A stretch of 64,000 nt of DNA. Origin: Alphaproteobacteria bacterium (GTDB lineage: Bacteria > Pseudomonadota > Alphaproteobacteria > CACIAM-22H2). Positions 43,703 through 52,481 of the stretch are shown here, in pieces. The translations under genes and the position numbers were made by a program. A model generated the notes under the pieces. That model made no database searches. It was not told the DNA's origin and worked only from the letters and a program-made list of their open reading frames with translations. The stretch covers positions 1 to 64,000 of the forward strand of contig JAFKFM010000015.1 of the NCBI GenBank assembly GCA_017308135.1. Reading direction: 5' to 3'. The stretch's first letter is position 1, and the number at the start of each line of letters is the position of its first letter.

Positions 43703-44181
43703 CACTGAAGATTCGCCCCGCCGCACCCGAAGACGCCGCCGAATTGGCCGATCTGATCAACGAGATCATCGCGATCGGCGGCACGACCGCGTGGCAAACC
43801 AAATTCACACCCGAGACATTCGCCGCGCATTACATCGACGGGCCAGACTGCCTGTCGTGTTTCGTAGCCGAAGCCAATCGGCTTTACGGGTTTCAGGGGT
43901 TGAGCCGATCGAAGACGCTGCCCGCGAATTGGGCCGATATCGGCAGCTTCGCGCGCGTGCGACCGAAGCTGCCCGGCGTGGGCGCCGCCTTGTTCGCCGC
44001 GACCAAGGTGAAGGCCCGCGAATTTGGTCTTGTCTCGATCAACGCCCAAATCCGCGCCGACAACAAACCCGGCCTCGGCTTCTATTCCAAGATGGGCTTC
44101 GTCGATTACGGCGTGAAGAAGGACGTACCGTTAACGGACGGCGCGATCGTCGACCGCATTCTGAAACGCTACGATCTGTAG
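43699..44181 (+). CDS. GNAT-family N-acetyltransferase
   Basis: A 160-residue GNAT-fold acetyltransferase that uses acetyl-CoA. The N-terminal LKIRPAAPEDAAELADLINEI and the C-terminal RADNKPGLGFYSKMGFVDYG are typical. The acetyl-CoA pyrophosphate loop is seen as RPKLPGVGAALFAATK, where the usual R/QxxGxG/A is only partly kept. Acceptor substrate unknown. Its ATG overlaps the YnjD stop by four bases, so it is part of the same operon and may act on the transported compound or on the product of the radical SAM enzyme. Confidence 0.88.
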   Translation: MTLKIRPAAPEDAAELADLINEIIAIGGTTAWQTKFTPETFAAHYIDGPDCLSCFVAEANRLYGFQGLSRSKTLPANWADIGSFARVRPKLPGVGAALFAATKVKAREFGLVSINAQIRADNKPGLGFYSKMGFVDYGVKKDVPLTDGAIVDRILKRYDL

Positions 44182-44217
44182 ATTTCCCGGCCGATCTGTG
44201 GTCCGCTCGCCGCCGTC

Positions 44218-45582
44218 ATGAGCGTTTATCTCGTCGCCGATCTGGGAACGAGCGCGCTGCGCGCGGCGGCGATCGATGCCGAGGGCGCGACGCTCGCCGC
44301 CCATAACGTGCCTCTCTCCATCGTAGCGCCCGTGCCGGGGGCGGCCGAAGCCGATCCCGAAATCTGGTGGGCGGCGCTGCGCGACGCCTTCGCGCAAATC
44401 CTGAATACCGCGCCCAAGCCCGATGCGATTTGCCTGACCGGCATGACGCGCGGACAGATTTTCCTCGACGCGAAGGGCACCGTGCTGCGCCCGGCGATCC
44501 TGTGGGCCGATACGCGCGCCGCCCCGCTCGATCTCGCGATCGACAATCCGGCGGTCGCGATCAATCCCTTCCACGCGCTCGCGCGCATCGCTTGGGTCGC
44601 GCGCAACGCGCCCGAACTTTTCGCGCGCATCGCACGTGTGATCGAGCCGAAGGATTGGCTCAATTATCGCCTGACCGGCGTGATCGGCGCCGATAGCGTC
44701 ACCGCCGCGCGCTTCGATGCGGTGCCGGCCGATGCGCCGCATCGCAATCTGATCGATCTGTCGCGCGCCGAACCCTGGGCGAAGATCGGCGCGGTCGTTT
44801 CGATCCCCGAACTCGCCGGCGTGCCGGTCTTCGCCGGTGCGATGGATACCTGGGCGGGCGCTGTCGGCACGGGCGTGGTGTCGCCCGGCCAAGCCTACGA
44901 CGTCGCGGGCACCACCGAACAAGCGGGCGTGTTGACCGCAACGCGCGTCAAAGTACACGGCCTCGTCGATCTGCCCTGGATGCCCGGCGCTTTCCAAGCG
45001 GGCGGACCGACGCAAGCGGGCGGCGACGCGCTCGCCTGGGCGCGCGATCTGGTCGCGAAGGATCTCGATTTCGACGCGGCAATCGCCTTGGCCGCGACCG
45101 CCGATCCGGCGAATGCGCCGATCTTCGTGCCTTATCTTGCGGGCGAGCGTGCGCCGGTGTGGCGCGCGGATGTGCGCGGCACGCTGATCGGGCTTTCGCG
45201 CGAACATAAGCAAGCCGACATTCTTTATGCGGCGGTTGAGGGCGTGGCGCTCGCGCTCGCCGATATCGTCGTCGCATCGGGTGCCGCGCCGTCGGCTTTG
45301 CGTATTTCGGGCGGCGGCGCGCGCAGCGATTTCTGGTGCCAGGCGAAGGCGGATGTTCTGGGCATCGCGGTCGAACGCCCGCGCGAGATCGAAGCGGGCT
45401 TGCTGGGGGCCGCCGCCTGCGCGGCGTTCGGACTGGGCCATACGCCCGATTTCGCTACGGCCGCCGCGCGAATGAACCCGATTTCGCGCGTCTTTCGCCC
45501 CAATCCGGCCAAAGCGCCCTTGTATGCCGCGCGCCGGGCGCGCTATGCCGGTGCCAAGCAATACGTTCTCGGGGCCGGTTGA
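44218..45582 (+). CDS. FGGY-family carbohydrate kinase
   Basis: A 454-residue sugar kinase of the FGGY family (xylulokinase, gluconokinase and relatives), phosphorylating a sugar or polyol with ATP. The N-terminal phosphate loop is VADLGTSALRAAAID, the hinge region gives GTTEQAGVL, and the C-terminal signature is RISGGGARSDFWCQAKADVLG. It is somewhat shorter than classic xylulokinases. It starts 36 bases after the GNAT gene and overlaps the next permease gene by one base, so it probably phosphorylates the sugar brought in by that importer. The sugar cannot be named. Confidence 0.92.
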   Translation: MSVYLVADLGTSALRAAAIDAEGATLAAHNVPLSIVAPVPGAAEADPEIWWAALRDAFAQILNTAPKPDAICLTGMTRGQIFLDAKGTVLRPAILWADTRAAPLDLAIDNPAVAINPFHALARIAWVARNAPELFARIARVIEPKDWLNYRLTGVIGADSVTAARFDAVPADAPHRNLIDLSRAEPWAKIGAVVSIPELAGVPVFAGAMDTWAGAVGTGVVSPGQAYDVAGTTEQAGVLTATRVKVHGLVDLPWMPGAFQAGGPTQAGGDALAWARDLVAKDLDFDAAIALAATADPANAPIFVPYLAGERAPVWRADVRGTLIGLSREHKQADILYAAVEGVALALADIVVASGAAPSALRISGGGARSDFWCQAKADVLGIAVERPREIEAGLLGAAACAAFGLGHTPDFATAAARMNPISRVFRPNPAKAPLYAARRARYAGAKQYVLGAG

Positions 45583-46547
45583 TGCGTTCCTTCCTGGCGA
45601 AATACGCGACGGCGCTGGCCGGTCTCGGCGTGGTGATCTGGTTCGCCGCCACCGCACCCGCTTTCGCCTCGGCGGCGAATTTCACGCTGATCTTGAAGGA
45701 GACGAGCTTCCTCGCGATATTGGCGCTCGGCTTCGCGCTGGCGCTGGTGACGGCCGAGCTCGATTTGTCGATCGCGGAAGTCGCGAGCCTCGCCGCCGTC
45801 GTCTGCGGTTTCCTCGTCCATTCGGGCTATCCGCCGTCGCTGGCCATCGCCGCCGGATTGGCCGTGGGCGCCGTCTGCGGCTTGGGCAATGGGTTCGCCG
45901 TCACGGTGCTGAACGTGCCCTCGTTGATCGCCACGCTGGGCATGGCGGCGATCGCCAAAGGGCTCGGCTTCATGCTGACGCAAGGTGTCGCCTTCGTCGG
46001 CCGCTGGCCCGCCGATTTCACCGGCCTCGCACGCGGCAATTTCCTGGGCGTGCCGAACTTGCTGTGGTGGCTGATCCTCGCCTCGATCTTCGCCTATGCG
46101 CTGGTCAAATGGACGCGCACCGGCGCGCATCTGGTCGCGACCGGCGAGGCGGAAGAAGCCGCGCGCCTTGCCGGCATTCCGACCAAGAAGATGAAGCGCC
46201 TCGCGCTGCTGCTGACCGGCTTGTTCGCCGGGGCGACCGCCGTGCTGCTCGCCGCGAGCCTTTCCTCGGCCGCGCCGAACATGGCGAACGACCATTTTCT
46301 TTACGCCATCGCCGCCGTGCTGCTGGGTATGACGATGTTCGAACCCGGCCGGCCTAACGTGCCCGGCACGCTGGTCGCGGCGTTCACGTTGAAGGCGCTG
46401 GGCAACGGATTGATCCTGTCCGGTGCGCCATACTACGTGCAGGATATCGTGCTCGGCGCCATCATCGTCGGCTCGGTCGCTTTGTCGGCGGGCGCCTTGG
46501 GGCGCGCCGCCTTCGTCAAACGCCTGTCCTTCCGGACGGCGCAATAA
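45582..46547 (+). CDS. Sugar ABC transporter permease (RbsC/FrcC type)
   Basis: A 321-residue inner-membrane permease of the branched-chain/ribose class with about eight to ten helices. Family markers are ALGFALALVTAELDLSIAEV near helix 2-3, SLIATLGMAAIAKGLGFML, and the coupling region ATGEAEEAARLAGIPTKKMK. The start at ATG 45582 (MRSFLAKYATALAG) shares one base with the kinase stop. It belongs with the following binding protein and ATPase in a fructose/ribose-type importer. Confidence 0.93.
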   Translation: MRSFLAKYATALAGLGVVIWFAATAPAFASAANFTLILKETSFLAILALGFALALVTAELDLSIAEVASLAAVVCGFLVHSGYPPSLAIAAGLAVGAVCGLGNGFAVTVLNVPSLIATLGMAAIAKGLGFMLTQGVAFVGRWPADFTGLARGNFLGVPNLLWWLILASIFAYALVKWTRTGAHLVATGEAEEAARLAGIPTKKMKRLALLLTGLFAGATAVLLAASLSSAAPNMANDHFLYAIAAVLLGMTMFEPGRPNVPGTLVAAFTLKALGNGLILSGAPYYVQDIVLGAIIVGSVALSAGALGRAAFVKRLSFRTAQ

Positions 46548-46563
46548 CAGGGAGAGAGAAACA

Positions 46564-47517
46564 ATGGTCGAAATCACCCGCCGTCAGGCTTTGGCCGGCA
46601 CCGCCGCCGCGCTGGCCGCCGCCCCGTCGATCGTGCAGGCGCAAACGCCCGAGATCGGCATCGTCGCCTTCCAGATGTCGTCGGAAACCCATGCGCGCGT
46701 GGCGAACGCCGCGCAGGCCGCCGCCCGCGCCAAGGGCTGGACGGCGACGATCCTCAATTCCGAAGGGGCGCTGCCCAAGCACGCGGAACAGCTCGACGCG
46801 CTGATCCAGCGCAAGCCGCGCGCCATCGTCGTGGCGATGGGCAAGCCCGTCGAAGCCGACGCGCAATTCGAAGCCGCCAAGAAAGCGGGCATTCCCGTCG
46901 TCACCGTGATGGCCGGCACGTCGCCGCACACGCTGTTCGACATCCAGGTGAACGAGTTCAAGGTCGGCGCCGACGCCGCTTTGTGGCTGCTGGGCGAGAT
47001 GAACTACCAAGGCAACGTGCTGCTGCAACGCTTCGACGGCAATGTCGGTACGCGCATCCGCGGCCGCGTGCTTGACGCCGTGCTCGCCGAAAACCAGGGC
47101 GTGAAGGTTCTCGGCTCGCATTCGATGGCGCGCACGCAATCCTGGCGCGACGACGTGCGCCAGGGCATGCAAGCGCTGCTGTTGCAGCACGGCGCCAACA
47201 CGCAAGGCATTTGGGCGTCGTTCGACGGCCAAGCCTATGTGATCGACGATCTGCTGCGCCCGCGCGGTCTGAAGAAGGGCCAGATCAAATTCGTGTCGAT
47301 CGACGGCGGGGCCGAAACCTATCGGCGCATCGCGGACCCGGACTCGCTGTTGATGGCGACCGTGACCATCCCGTTCGAGGAGATGGGCAAGCGCGCCATC
47401 GACGCGATCGACACGATCGTCGTGAAGGGCCAGCCCAAGGGCAGCGTCACCAGCGGCCCCTACTTGTTCCTCGACGCGATCCTGGTCGATCAGAACAACG
47501 TGAAACAGTTCCTGTGA
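46564..47517 (+). CDS. Sugar ABC transporter substrate-binding protein (family 2/RbsB type)
   Basis: A 317-residue periplasmic sugar-binding protein of the ribose/LacI-like fold. The signal peptide MVEITRRQALAGTAAALAAA contains twin Arg and ends near SIVQAQ. The mature start IGIVAFQMSSETHARVANAA and the later VTVMAGTSPHTLFDIQVNEF and SIDGGAETYRRIADPDSL match the family. A GGGAGAGAG ribosome site precedes the ATG. It delivers the sugar to the adjacent permease. Confidence 0.93.
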   Translation: MVEITRRQALAGTAAALAAAPSIVQAQTPEIGIVAFQMSSETHARVANAAQAAARAKGWTATILNSEGALPKHAEQLDALIQRKPRAIVVAMGKPVEADAQFEAAKKAGIPVVTVMAGTSPHTLFDIQVNEFKVGADAALWLLGEMNYQGNVLLQRFDGNVGTRIRGRVLDAVLAENQGVKVLGSHSMARTQSWRDDVRQGMQALLLQHGANTQGIWASFDGQAYVIDDLLRPRGLKKGQIKFVSIDGGAETYRRIADPDSLLMATVTIPFEEMGKRAIDAIDTIVVKGQPKGSVTSGPYLFLDAILVDQNNVKQFL

Positions 47518-48263
47518 GCGTTCTCGTCCGTCTCGGCGCCGTGACCAAAAGTTACGGCGCCGTCGAAGCGTTGCGCGGCGTGGATCTGGAGATCCGCGCC
47601 GGCGACGTTTTGGCGTTGTGCGGCGACAACGGGGCGGGCAAGTCGAGCTTGGTGAAGATCCTGTCGGGTGCCCATGCACACGACGGCGGCGTTTTCGAGA
47701 TCGAAGGCAAGGCCGTGCGCTTCGCTTCGCCGCAGGATGCGCTAACGCGCGGCATCGCCACGATCTATCAGGAATTGGCGGTCGCCCCGCGTTTGTCGGT
47801 GGCGGAGAATGTGTTTCTCGGCTCCGAACTCGTGCGTACACCTTTGCCCTTCGTGTCGTTGCTCGACAAGAAGCGCATGCGCGACGAAGCGCTCGGCTAT
47901 CTCAAACGCCTCGGCGTCGATCTGGGCAACGCGACGCGGCCCGTCGAGCGCCTGTCGGGCGGTCAGCGCCAGGCGGTCGCGATCGCGCGGGCCCTACGCT
48001 GGAACGCGCGCGTCGTCATCATGGACGAGCCGACGGCCGCGTTGGGTGTCGCCGAAACCAAACTCGTCCTCGACCTGATCCGGCGGTTGAAGGACGAGGG
48101 CCGCACGGTCGTCCTGGTCAGCCACAACATGGCCGATGTCGTCGCCGTCGCCACGCGCGTCGCGATCCTGAAGGCGGGGCGCAAAACCGTCGACCGTCCG
48201 GTCGCCGGGCTCGATGCCGCCGCCCTCGCGCAGATGATTGTCACCGGCCGCGAAGCGGCCTAA
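47514..48263 (+). CDS. Sugar ABC transporter ATPase (single-domain, FrcA type)
   Basis: A 249-residue ATPase with one nucleotide-binding domain, as in FrcA, not the tandem 500-residue RbsA form. Walker A GDNGAGKSS, Q-loop IYQELAVAPRLSV, signature LSGGQRQAVAIARAL, Walker B VVIMDEPTAALG and H-loop VSHNMADV are intact. It starts with GTG at 47514, overlapping the binding-protein stop as GTGA. It is the last gene of the run that begins at 39166. The convergent TPR-like gene begins three bases later. Confidence 0.94.
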   Translation: MSVLVRLGAVTKSYGAVEALRGVDLEIRAGDVLALCGDNGAGKSSLVKILSGAHAHDGGVFEIEGKAVRFASPQDALTRGIATIYQELAVAPRLSVAENVFLGSELVRTPLPFVSLLDKKRMRDEALGYLKRLGVDLGNATRPVERLSGGQRQAVAIARALRWNARVVIMDEPTAALGVAETKLVLDLIRRLKDEGRTVVLVSHNMADVVAVATRVAILKAGRKTVDRPVAGLDAAALAQMIVTGREAA

Positions 48264-48266
48264 CGA

Positions 48267-49082
48267 TCAGCGCTTCGCTTTGATCGCGCGCAGCCAGGCG
48301 ATGGCGCCAGGCACGCGGGCCCAAGCCGCCCCCGCATTGACCGCGATCACGCCCGCTTCCTCGCGCCCCCCCGGCGGCACTTCCATCGGCGTGGTCTTCG
48401 GCGGTTTGCGGTCGCCGATCAGATAGGCGGGCGCGAAGCCGTTCGCCTTCACCGCCGCGTCGAGCTTGGCGTCCGCATCCGCCGCCTTGGTCGCGAAGGC
48501 GAGCAAGGCGCGCGCATAGGCGCCGCGCGCCCCGCCCTCGTCGGTCACACCGGCGAGGATCTCGTTCGCTTCGTCGTATTTCTCGCCGTCGATCAGCGCG
48601 TCGGCGAAATCGAACGAGCATTTCGCGGGATCGGACGGATCGAGGCGCAGCACTTCGCGCCAATGCGCGTAGCCCGCCTCGCGCTCGCCGCGTACGCTGA
48701 TCGCGGAAGCCAGATGCTGGCGCGCTTCGAGATAGGCGAGACCGCGCGGTGTGGCGCCGAGCTTGCCCGCTTCGTCGGCCAATCGCGCGCCCAACGCGCC
48801 CTCGCCCGCGCGCAACGCGATCTCCAGCAAGCGGATACGCTCGTCGAGATCGCGTGCGGCGAGCAGCGACACGAGCGTGAGCGCCGAAGCGCAGTAAGCG
48901 CTCTGCTTCAACGCCGCCGCCGCACCTTGCAAACCCGCGCGCGCATTGGGCATATCCCAAGCGCTTTGCGCCAGCAGATCGGCGTCGTCGAGCGCTTGTT
49001 CGCCCAGCATCGCCGCGCGGTCCGCGCCCTTGGCGATCAGGTCGTAAGCGATCAGCAAGTCGAAATCTTCGTTGGTCAGCAT
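48267..49082 (-). CDS. TPR-like helical-repeat protein
   Basis: A 271-residue cytoplasmic protein with helix-turn-helix repeats resembling tetratricopeptide repeats, for example AGYAHWREVLRLDPSDPAKCSFDFADAL and AYLEARQHLASAI. No catalytic motif or signal peptide is visible. The start MLTNEDFDLLIAYDL is chosen because a GGAG lies nine bases before it. Its start codon lies four bases past the stop of the acyl-CoA thioesterase gene, so the two are coupled. It is probably a protein-protein interaction module of unknown target. Confidence 0.75.
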   Translation of the reverse strand: MLTNEDFDLLIAYDLIAKGADRAAMLGEQALDDADLLAQSAWDMPNARAGLQGAAAALKQSAYCASALTLVSLLAARDLDERIRLLEIALRAGEGALGARLADEAGKLGATPRGLAYLEARQHLASAISVRGEREAGYAHWREVLRLDPSDPAKCSFDFADALIDGEKYDEANEILAGVTDEGGARGAYARALLAFATKAADADAKLDAAVKANGFAPAYLIGDRKPPKTTPMEVPPGGREEAGVIAVNAGAAWARVPGAIAWLRAIKAKR

Positions 49083-49086
49083 CGTC

Positions 49087-49500
49087 TCAAACTCCATCGA
49101 CCGGGCGCGGGCGGCGATCCTCGTCGATCGCCACATAGGTGAACACGCCCGCCGTAACCTTGGTCTGGGGACCGCCCGCGCGCGGGCGCGTCCAGGTTTC
49201 GACCTTCACGGTGATCGAGGTGCGGCCCACGCGCTGGATCTCGCAATAGCACGAGACCTCGTCGCCGACATGGACCGGTTTGTGGAAGGTCATCGCCTCG
49301 ATTGCGATGGTCGCCACGCGGCCCTTGGAGCGGTGGCTGGCGATCGATCCGCCCGCCAAATCCATCTGCGACAGCAGCCAGCCGCCGAAAATATCGCCGT
49401 TGGGGTTGGTGTCGCCCGGCATGGCGATCGCGCGCAAGGCCGGTTCGCCCATTTCCTTGCGCGGGCCTTGTTCATGTAGTGTTTGCGTCGAATCGGCCAT
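49087..49500 (-). CDS. Acyl-CoA thioesterase (YciA-like hotdog)
   Basis: A 137-residue hotdog-fold thioesterase that hydrolyses acyl-CoA to free acid and CoA. The YciA/BACH signature is clear: MPGDTNPNGDIFGGWLLSQMD, with the catalytic Asp in GDIFGG, followed by AIEAMTFHKPVHVGDEV and the final VAIDEDRRPRP. Such enzymes usually form hexamers and accept a broad range of chain lengths. It is divergent from parE with 54 bases between starts. Confidence 0.95.
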   Translation of the reverse strand: MADSTQTLHEQGPRKEMGEPALRAIAMPGDTNPNGDIFGGWLLSQMDLAGGSIASHRSKGRVATIAIEAMTFHKPVHVGDEVSCYCEIQRVGRTSITVKVETWTRPRAGGPQTKVTAGVFTYVAIDEDRRPRPVDGV

Positions 49501-49554
49501 GACAGCTAGTCTCCCGCCGGTTTCCGTATACCTCTGACGTTCGAGTTATCGACG

Positions 49555-51531
49555 ATGGCCGATTTGTTTTCCAGCGCTTCGCGCAAAAACGACTCCTATA
49601 CCGCCAAGGACATCGAGGTCCTGGAGGGGCTGGAGCCGGTCCGCCGCCGCCCCGGCATGTATATCGGCGGTACGGACGAGCGCGCGCTGCACCATCTGAT
49701 CGCCGAAGTGCTCGACAACTCGATGGACGAGGCCGTGGCCGGCCACGCCGACTGGATCGAAATCGAGATGGAAGAAGGCGGCTGGATGACGATCCGCGAC
49801 AACGGGCGCGGCATTCCGGTCGATCCGCATCCGCGCTTCCCCAAGAAATCGGCGCTGGAAGTCATCCTCACCACGCTGCACTCGGGCGGCAAGTTCTCGA
49901 ACAAGGCCTACGAGACGTCGGGCGGTCTGCACGGCGTGGGCGTCTCGGTCGTCAACGCGCTGTCGGACGGATTCGAGGTCGAGGTCGCGCGCGACAAGGC
50001 AATCTGGGCGCAGAATTATTCGCGCGGCGTGCCCAAGGGCCCGCTGAAGAAGATCGGCACGACCAACAACCGCCGCGGCACGACCGTGCGTTTCCATCCC
50101 GACCCGGAGATTTTCGGCAAGAGCGCGCATCTGAAGCCGCAGATCGCGTTCAAGATGGCGCGCGCCAAGGCGTTCCTGTTCAAGGGCGTCGAGCTGCGCT
50201 GGAAATGCGCGCCGTCGCTGCTGAAACCCGAATGGGGGATCGCGCCCGAAGCGACGCTGCATTTCCCCGGCGGTCTGGCGGACTCGCTGGCCGAGGTGAT
50301 CGGCAAGCGCCCCTGCTATTCGTCGAAGAATTTCGCCGGCGACGTGAAACTCGACAGCCAAGGCGGCCGCCTGGAATGGGCGGTCGCGTGGCCGGGCGAC
50401 GAGGAAGGCGAAGTCCATTCCTACGTCAACACGGTGCCCACGCCCCAAGGCGGCAGTCACGAACTGGGCTTGCGCGGCGCCCTCACCCGTTCGCTGCGCG
50501 GCTACGGGGCGCTGGTCAACAACAAGCGCGCCGAGACGATCCAATCGGAAGACGTGTGCGACGGCGCGGTCGTGTTCCTGTCGCTGTTCATCCGCGATCC
50601 GCAATTCCAGGGCCAGACGAAGGATCGTCTGGGCATGCCCGACGCGCAGAAGATGGTCGACGCGGCGCTGAAGGACCAGTTCGATCATTGGCTCGCCAAC
50701 GATCCGGGTTCGGCCAAGGCGCTGCTGGAACGCGCGATCGAGCGCGCGGACGAGCGCGCCCGCCGCCGCCAGCAGAAGGAAATGGACCGCAAATCGGCGA
50801 CGCGCCGGTTGCGCCTGCCCGGCAAGCTCGCCGATTGCTCGGCCAACACGACGCTCGACACCGAAATCTTCCTGGTCGAAGGCGATTCCGCCGGCGGCTC
50901 GGCCAAGCAAGCGCGCAATCGCGAGTTTCAGGCGATCCTGCCCTTGCGCGGCAAGATTCTGAACGTCGCCAGCGCGTCGGTCGACAAGCTGCGCCAGAAC
51001 CAGGAACTGGCCGATCTGGTCCAAGCGCTGGGCTGCGGCACGGGCGAGAATTTCGATCTGGAAAAACTGCGCTACGACCGCGTCATCATCATGACCGACG
51101 CCGACGTCGACGGCGCGCATATCGCCTCGCTGCTCATCACGTTCTTCTATCGCGAGACGCCCAAGCTGATCGAGCAAGGGCATCTCTATCTCGCCATGCC
51201 GCCGCTTTATCGTTTGGGGGCGGGTGGCGACGTCGTCTATGCGCGCGACGACGCGCATAAAGACGAGTTGATGAAGTCCAAGTTCAAGAACCGCAAGGTC
51301 GAGGTCAGCCGCTTCAAGGGTCTGGGCGAAATGCCGCCCAGCCAGTTGAAGGAAACGACGATGGACCCGAAGCGGCGCACGTTGCTGCGTGTGACCGTGC
51401 CGCACGCGCACGAAACGGACGAAAAGGAAGCGACCGAGCAGCGCGTGGAAAGCCTGATGGGCCGCAAGCCGGAGCTGCGCCTCGCCTTCATCCAGGAACA
51501 CGCCAAGTTCGCGACCGAACTGGACGTCTAG
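49555..51531 (+). CDS. parE: DNA topoisomerase IV subunit B
   Basis: A 658-residue type IIA topoisomerase ATPase subunit. With ParC it separates linked daughter chromosomes. The GHKL ATPase has RRRPGMYIGG, the Asn in VLDNSMDEA and the ATP lid GGLHGVGVSVVNALS. The TOPRIM domain has EGDSAGGSAKQARNREFQA and MTDADVDGAHI. The AKQARNR form, rather than the GRNRKNQ of GyrB, and the text after it (NQELADLVQALGCGTG) identify ParE. Quinolone-contact residues cannot be judged further here. Confidence 0.96.
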   Translation: MADLFSSASRKNDSYTAKDIEVLEGLEPVRRRPGMYIGGTDERALHHLIAEVLDNSMDEAVAGHADWIEIEMEEGGWMTIRDNGRGIPVDPHPRFPKKSALEVILTTLHSGGKFSNKAYETSGGLHGVGVSVVNALSDGFEVEVARDKAIWAQNYSRGVPKGPLKKIGTTNNRRGTTVRFHPDPEIFGKSAHLKPQIAFKMARAKAFLFKGVELRWKCAPSLLKPEWGIAPEATLHFPGGLADSLAEVIGKRPCYSSKNFAGDVKLDSQGGRLEWAVAWPGDEEGEVHSYVNTVPTPQGGSHELGLRGALTRSLRGYGALVNNKRAETIQSEDVCDGAVVFLSLFIRDPQFQGQTKDRLGMPDAQKMVDAALKDQFDHWLANDPGSAKALLERAIERADERARRRQQKEMDRKSATRRLRLPGKLADCSANTTLDTEIFLVEGDSAGGSAKQARNREFQAILPLRGKILNVASASVDKLRQNQELADLVQALGCGTGENFDLEKLRYDRVIIMTDADVDGAHIASLLITFFYRETPKLIEQGHLYLAMPPLYRLGAGGDVVYARDDAHKDELMKSKFKNRKVEVSRFKGLGEMPPSQLKETTMDPKRRTLLRVTVPHAHETDEKEATEQRVESLMGRKPELRLAFIQEHAKFATELDV

Positions 51532-52409
51532 GCCTTCAAGTATTCGAACAACGCGCGCGCGGCGGGGAGCAGCCCCGCCACGCGGCGCACGCAGAGGACA
51601 AGGCGCCGTCGCGCGAAATCGTCGGCGAGCGGAATGCCTTTGACCGGCAACGAAGCCGCCGCGCGTTGCGCCGCAATGCGCGACATGACCGCGATCCCGG
51701 CGCCGCTCGCGACAAGCCGCGCCACGGCATCGAAAGTCGGCACGCGCGCGCGGACATGGAGCTTCTTGCCCAGGCGCCCGGCGTGTTCGGCGACCAGATC
51801 GAATTGCGCGCGTGTTTCGGGCAGCGCCACCATCGGCAGATCGGCGATCGCGGCGAGGCGCAAGGATTTGCGCGCCGCCAGCGCGTGATCGCGCGCCAGC
51901 ACCACCCACAGCGGATCGTCGCGATAGGGAAAGGTGCGCACATCGCCCAACGCTGCGGTGTCGGCCGCCACACCGATTTCCGCCGCCCCGACCGCGACGG
52001 CGCGCGCCACGTCGGCGCTGCGCTGCTCGACGATCTCCACATCGATGCGTTGGTTTGCGGCGAGGAACGCGCCCAGATCCGCCGGCAAATGTTCCGACGC
52101 CGCCCCCGTATTCGCCGCGAGCCGGACAAGGCTGCGCGTCGTGCGGCCATAGGCGGCCATGTCGGCGCGCATCCGGTCGAGGCCTTCGACCAGCGACGAC
52201 GCATGACGTTTGAACGCCTGGCCGCCGGCGTTCAACGCCAAGCCCCGGCGATGGCGGACGAACAAGACGGTATCGAGATCGGCTTCCATGCCTTTGATGC
52301 GCGCACTGGCCGAGGCGATCGACAAACGCAGCTTGGCCGCCCCGGCCGCGAGCGAACCGCTCTCGGCCACGGCGAGAAACAAGCGCAGATCGGCGGGATC
52401 GAAGCGCAT
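51528..52409 (-). CDS. LysR-family transcriptional regulator
   Basis: A 293-residue LysR-type regulator. The N-terminal winged helix-turn-helix is RFDPADLRLFLAVAESGSL to about residue 65, followed by the linker helix and the periplasmic-binding-protein-like effector domain. It is divergent from the TauE/SafE exporter gene with 72 bases between the starts, the usual arrangement for a LysR regulator and its target. An interrupted dyad around CCGAAGCCAAATTCCGG in that gap could be its operator. Its stop overlaps the parE stop by four bases on the opposite strand. Confidence 0.93.
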   Translation of the reverse strand: MRFDPADLRLFLAVAESGSLAAGAAKLRLSIASASARIKGMEADLDTVLFVRHRRGLALNAGGQAFKRHASSLVEGLDRMRADMAAYGRTTRSLVRLAANTGAASEHLPADLGAFLAANQRIDVEIVEQRSADVARAVAVGAAEIGVAADTAALGDVRTFPYRDDPLWVVLARDHALAARKSLRLAAIADLPMVALPETRAQFDLVAEHAGRLGKKLHVRARVPTFDAVARLVASGAGIAVMSRIAAQRAAASLPVKGIPLADDFARRRLVLCVRRVAGLLPAARALFEYLKA

Positions 52410-52481
52410 TCGGATACTCCGAAGCCAAATTCCGGATTTTCCTTATTGTGAACCGCCTGCGTGCCGCGTCAAGCTCGCGCC

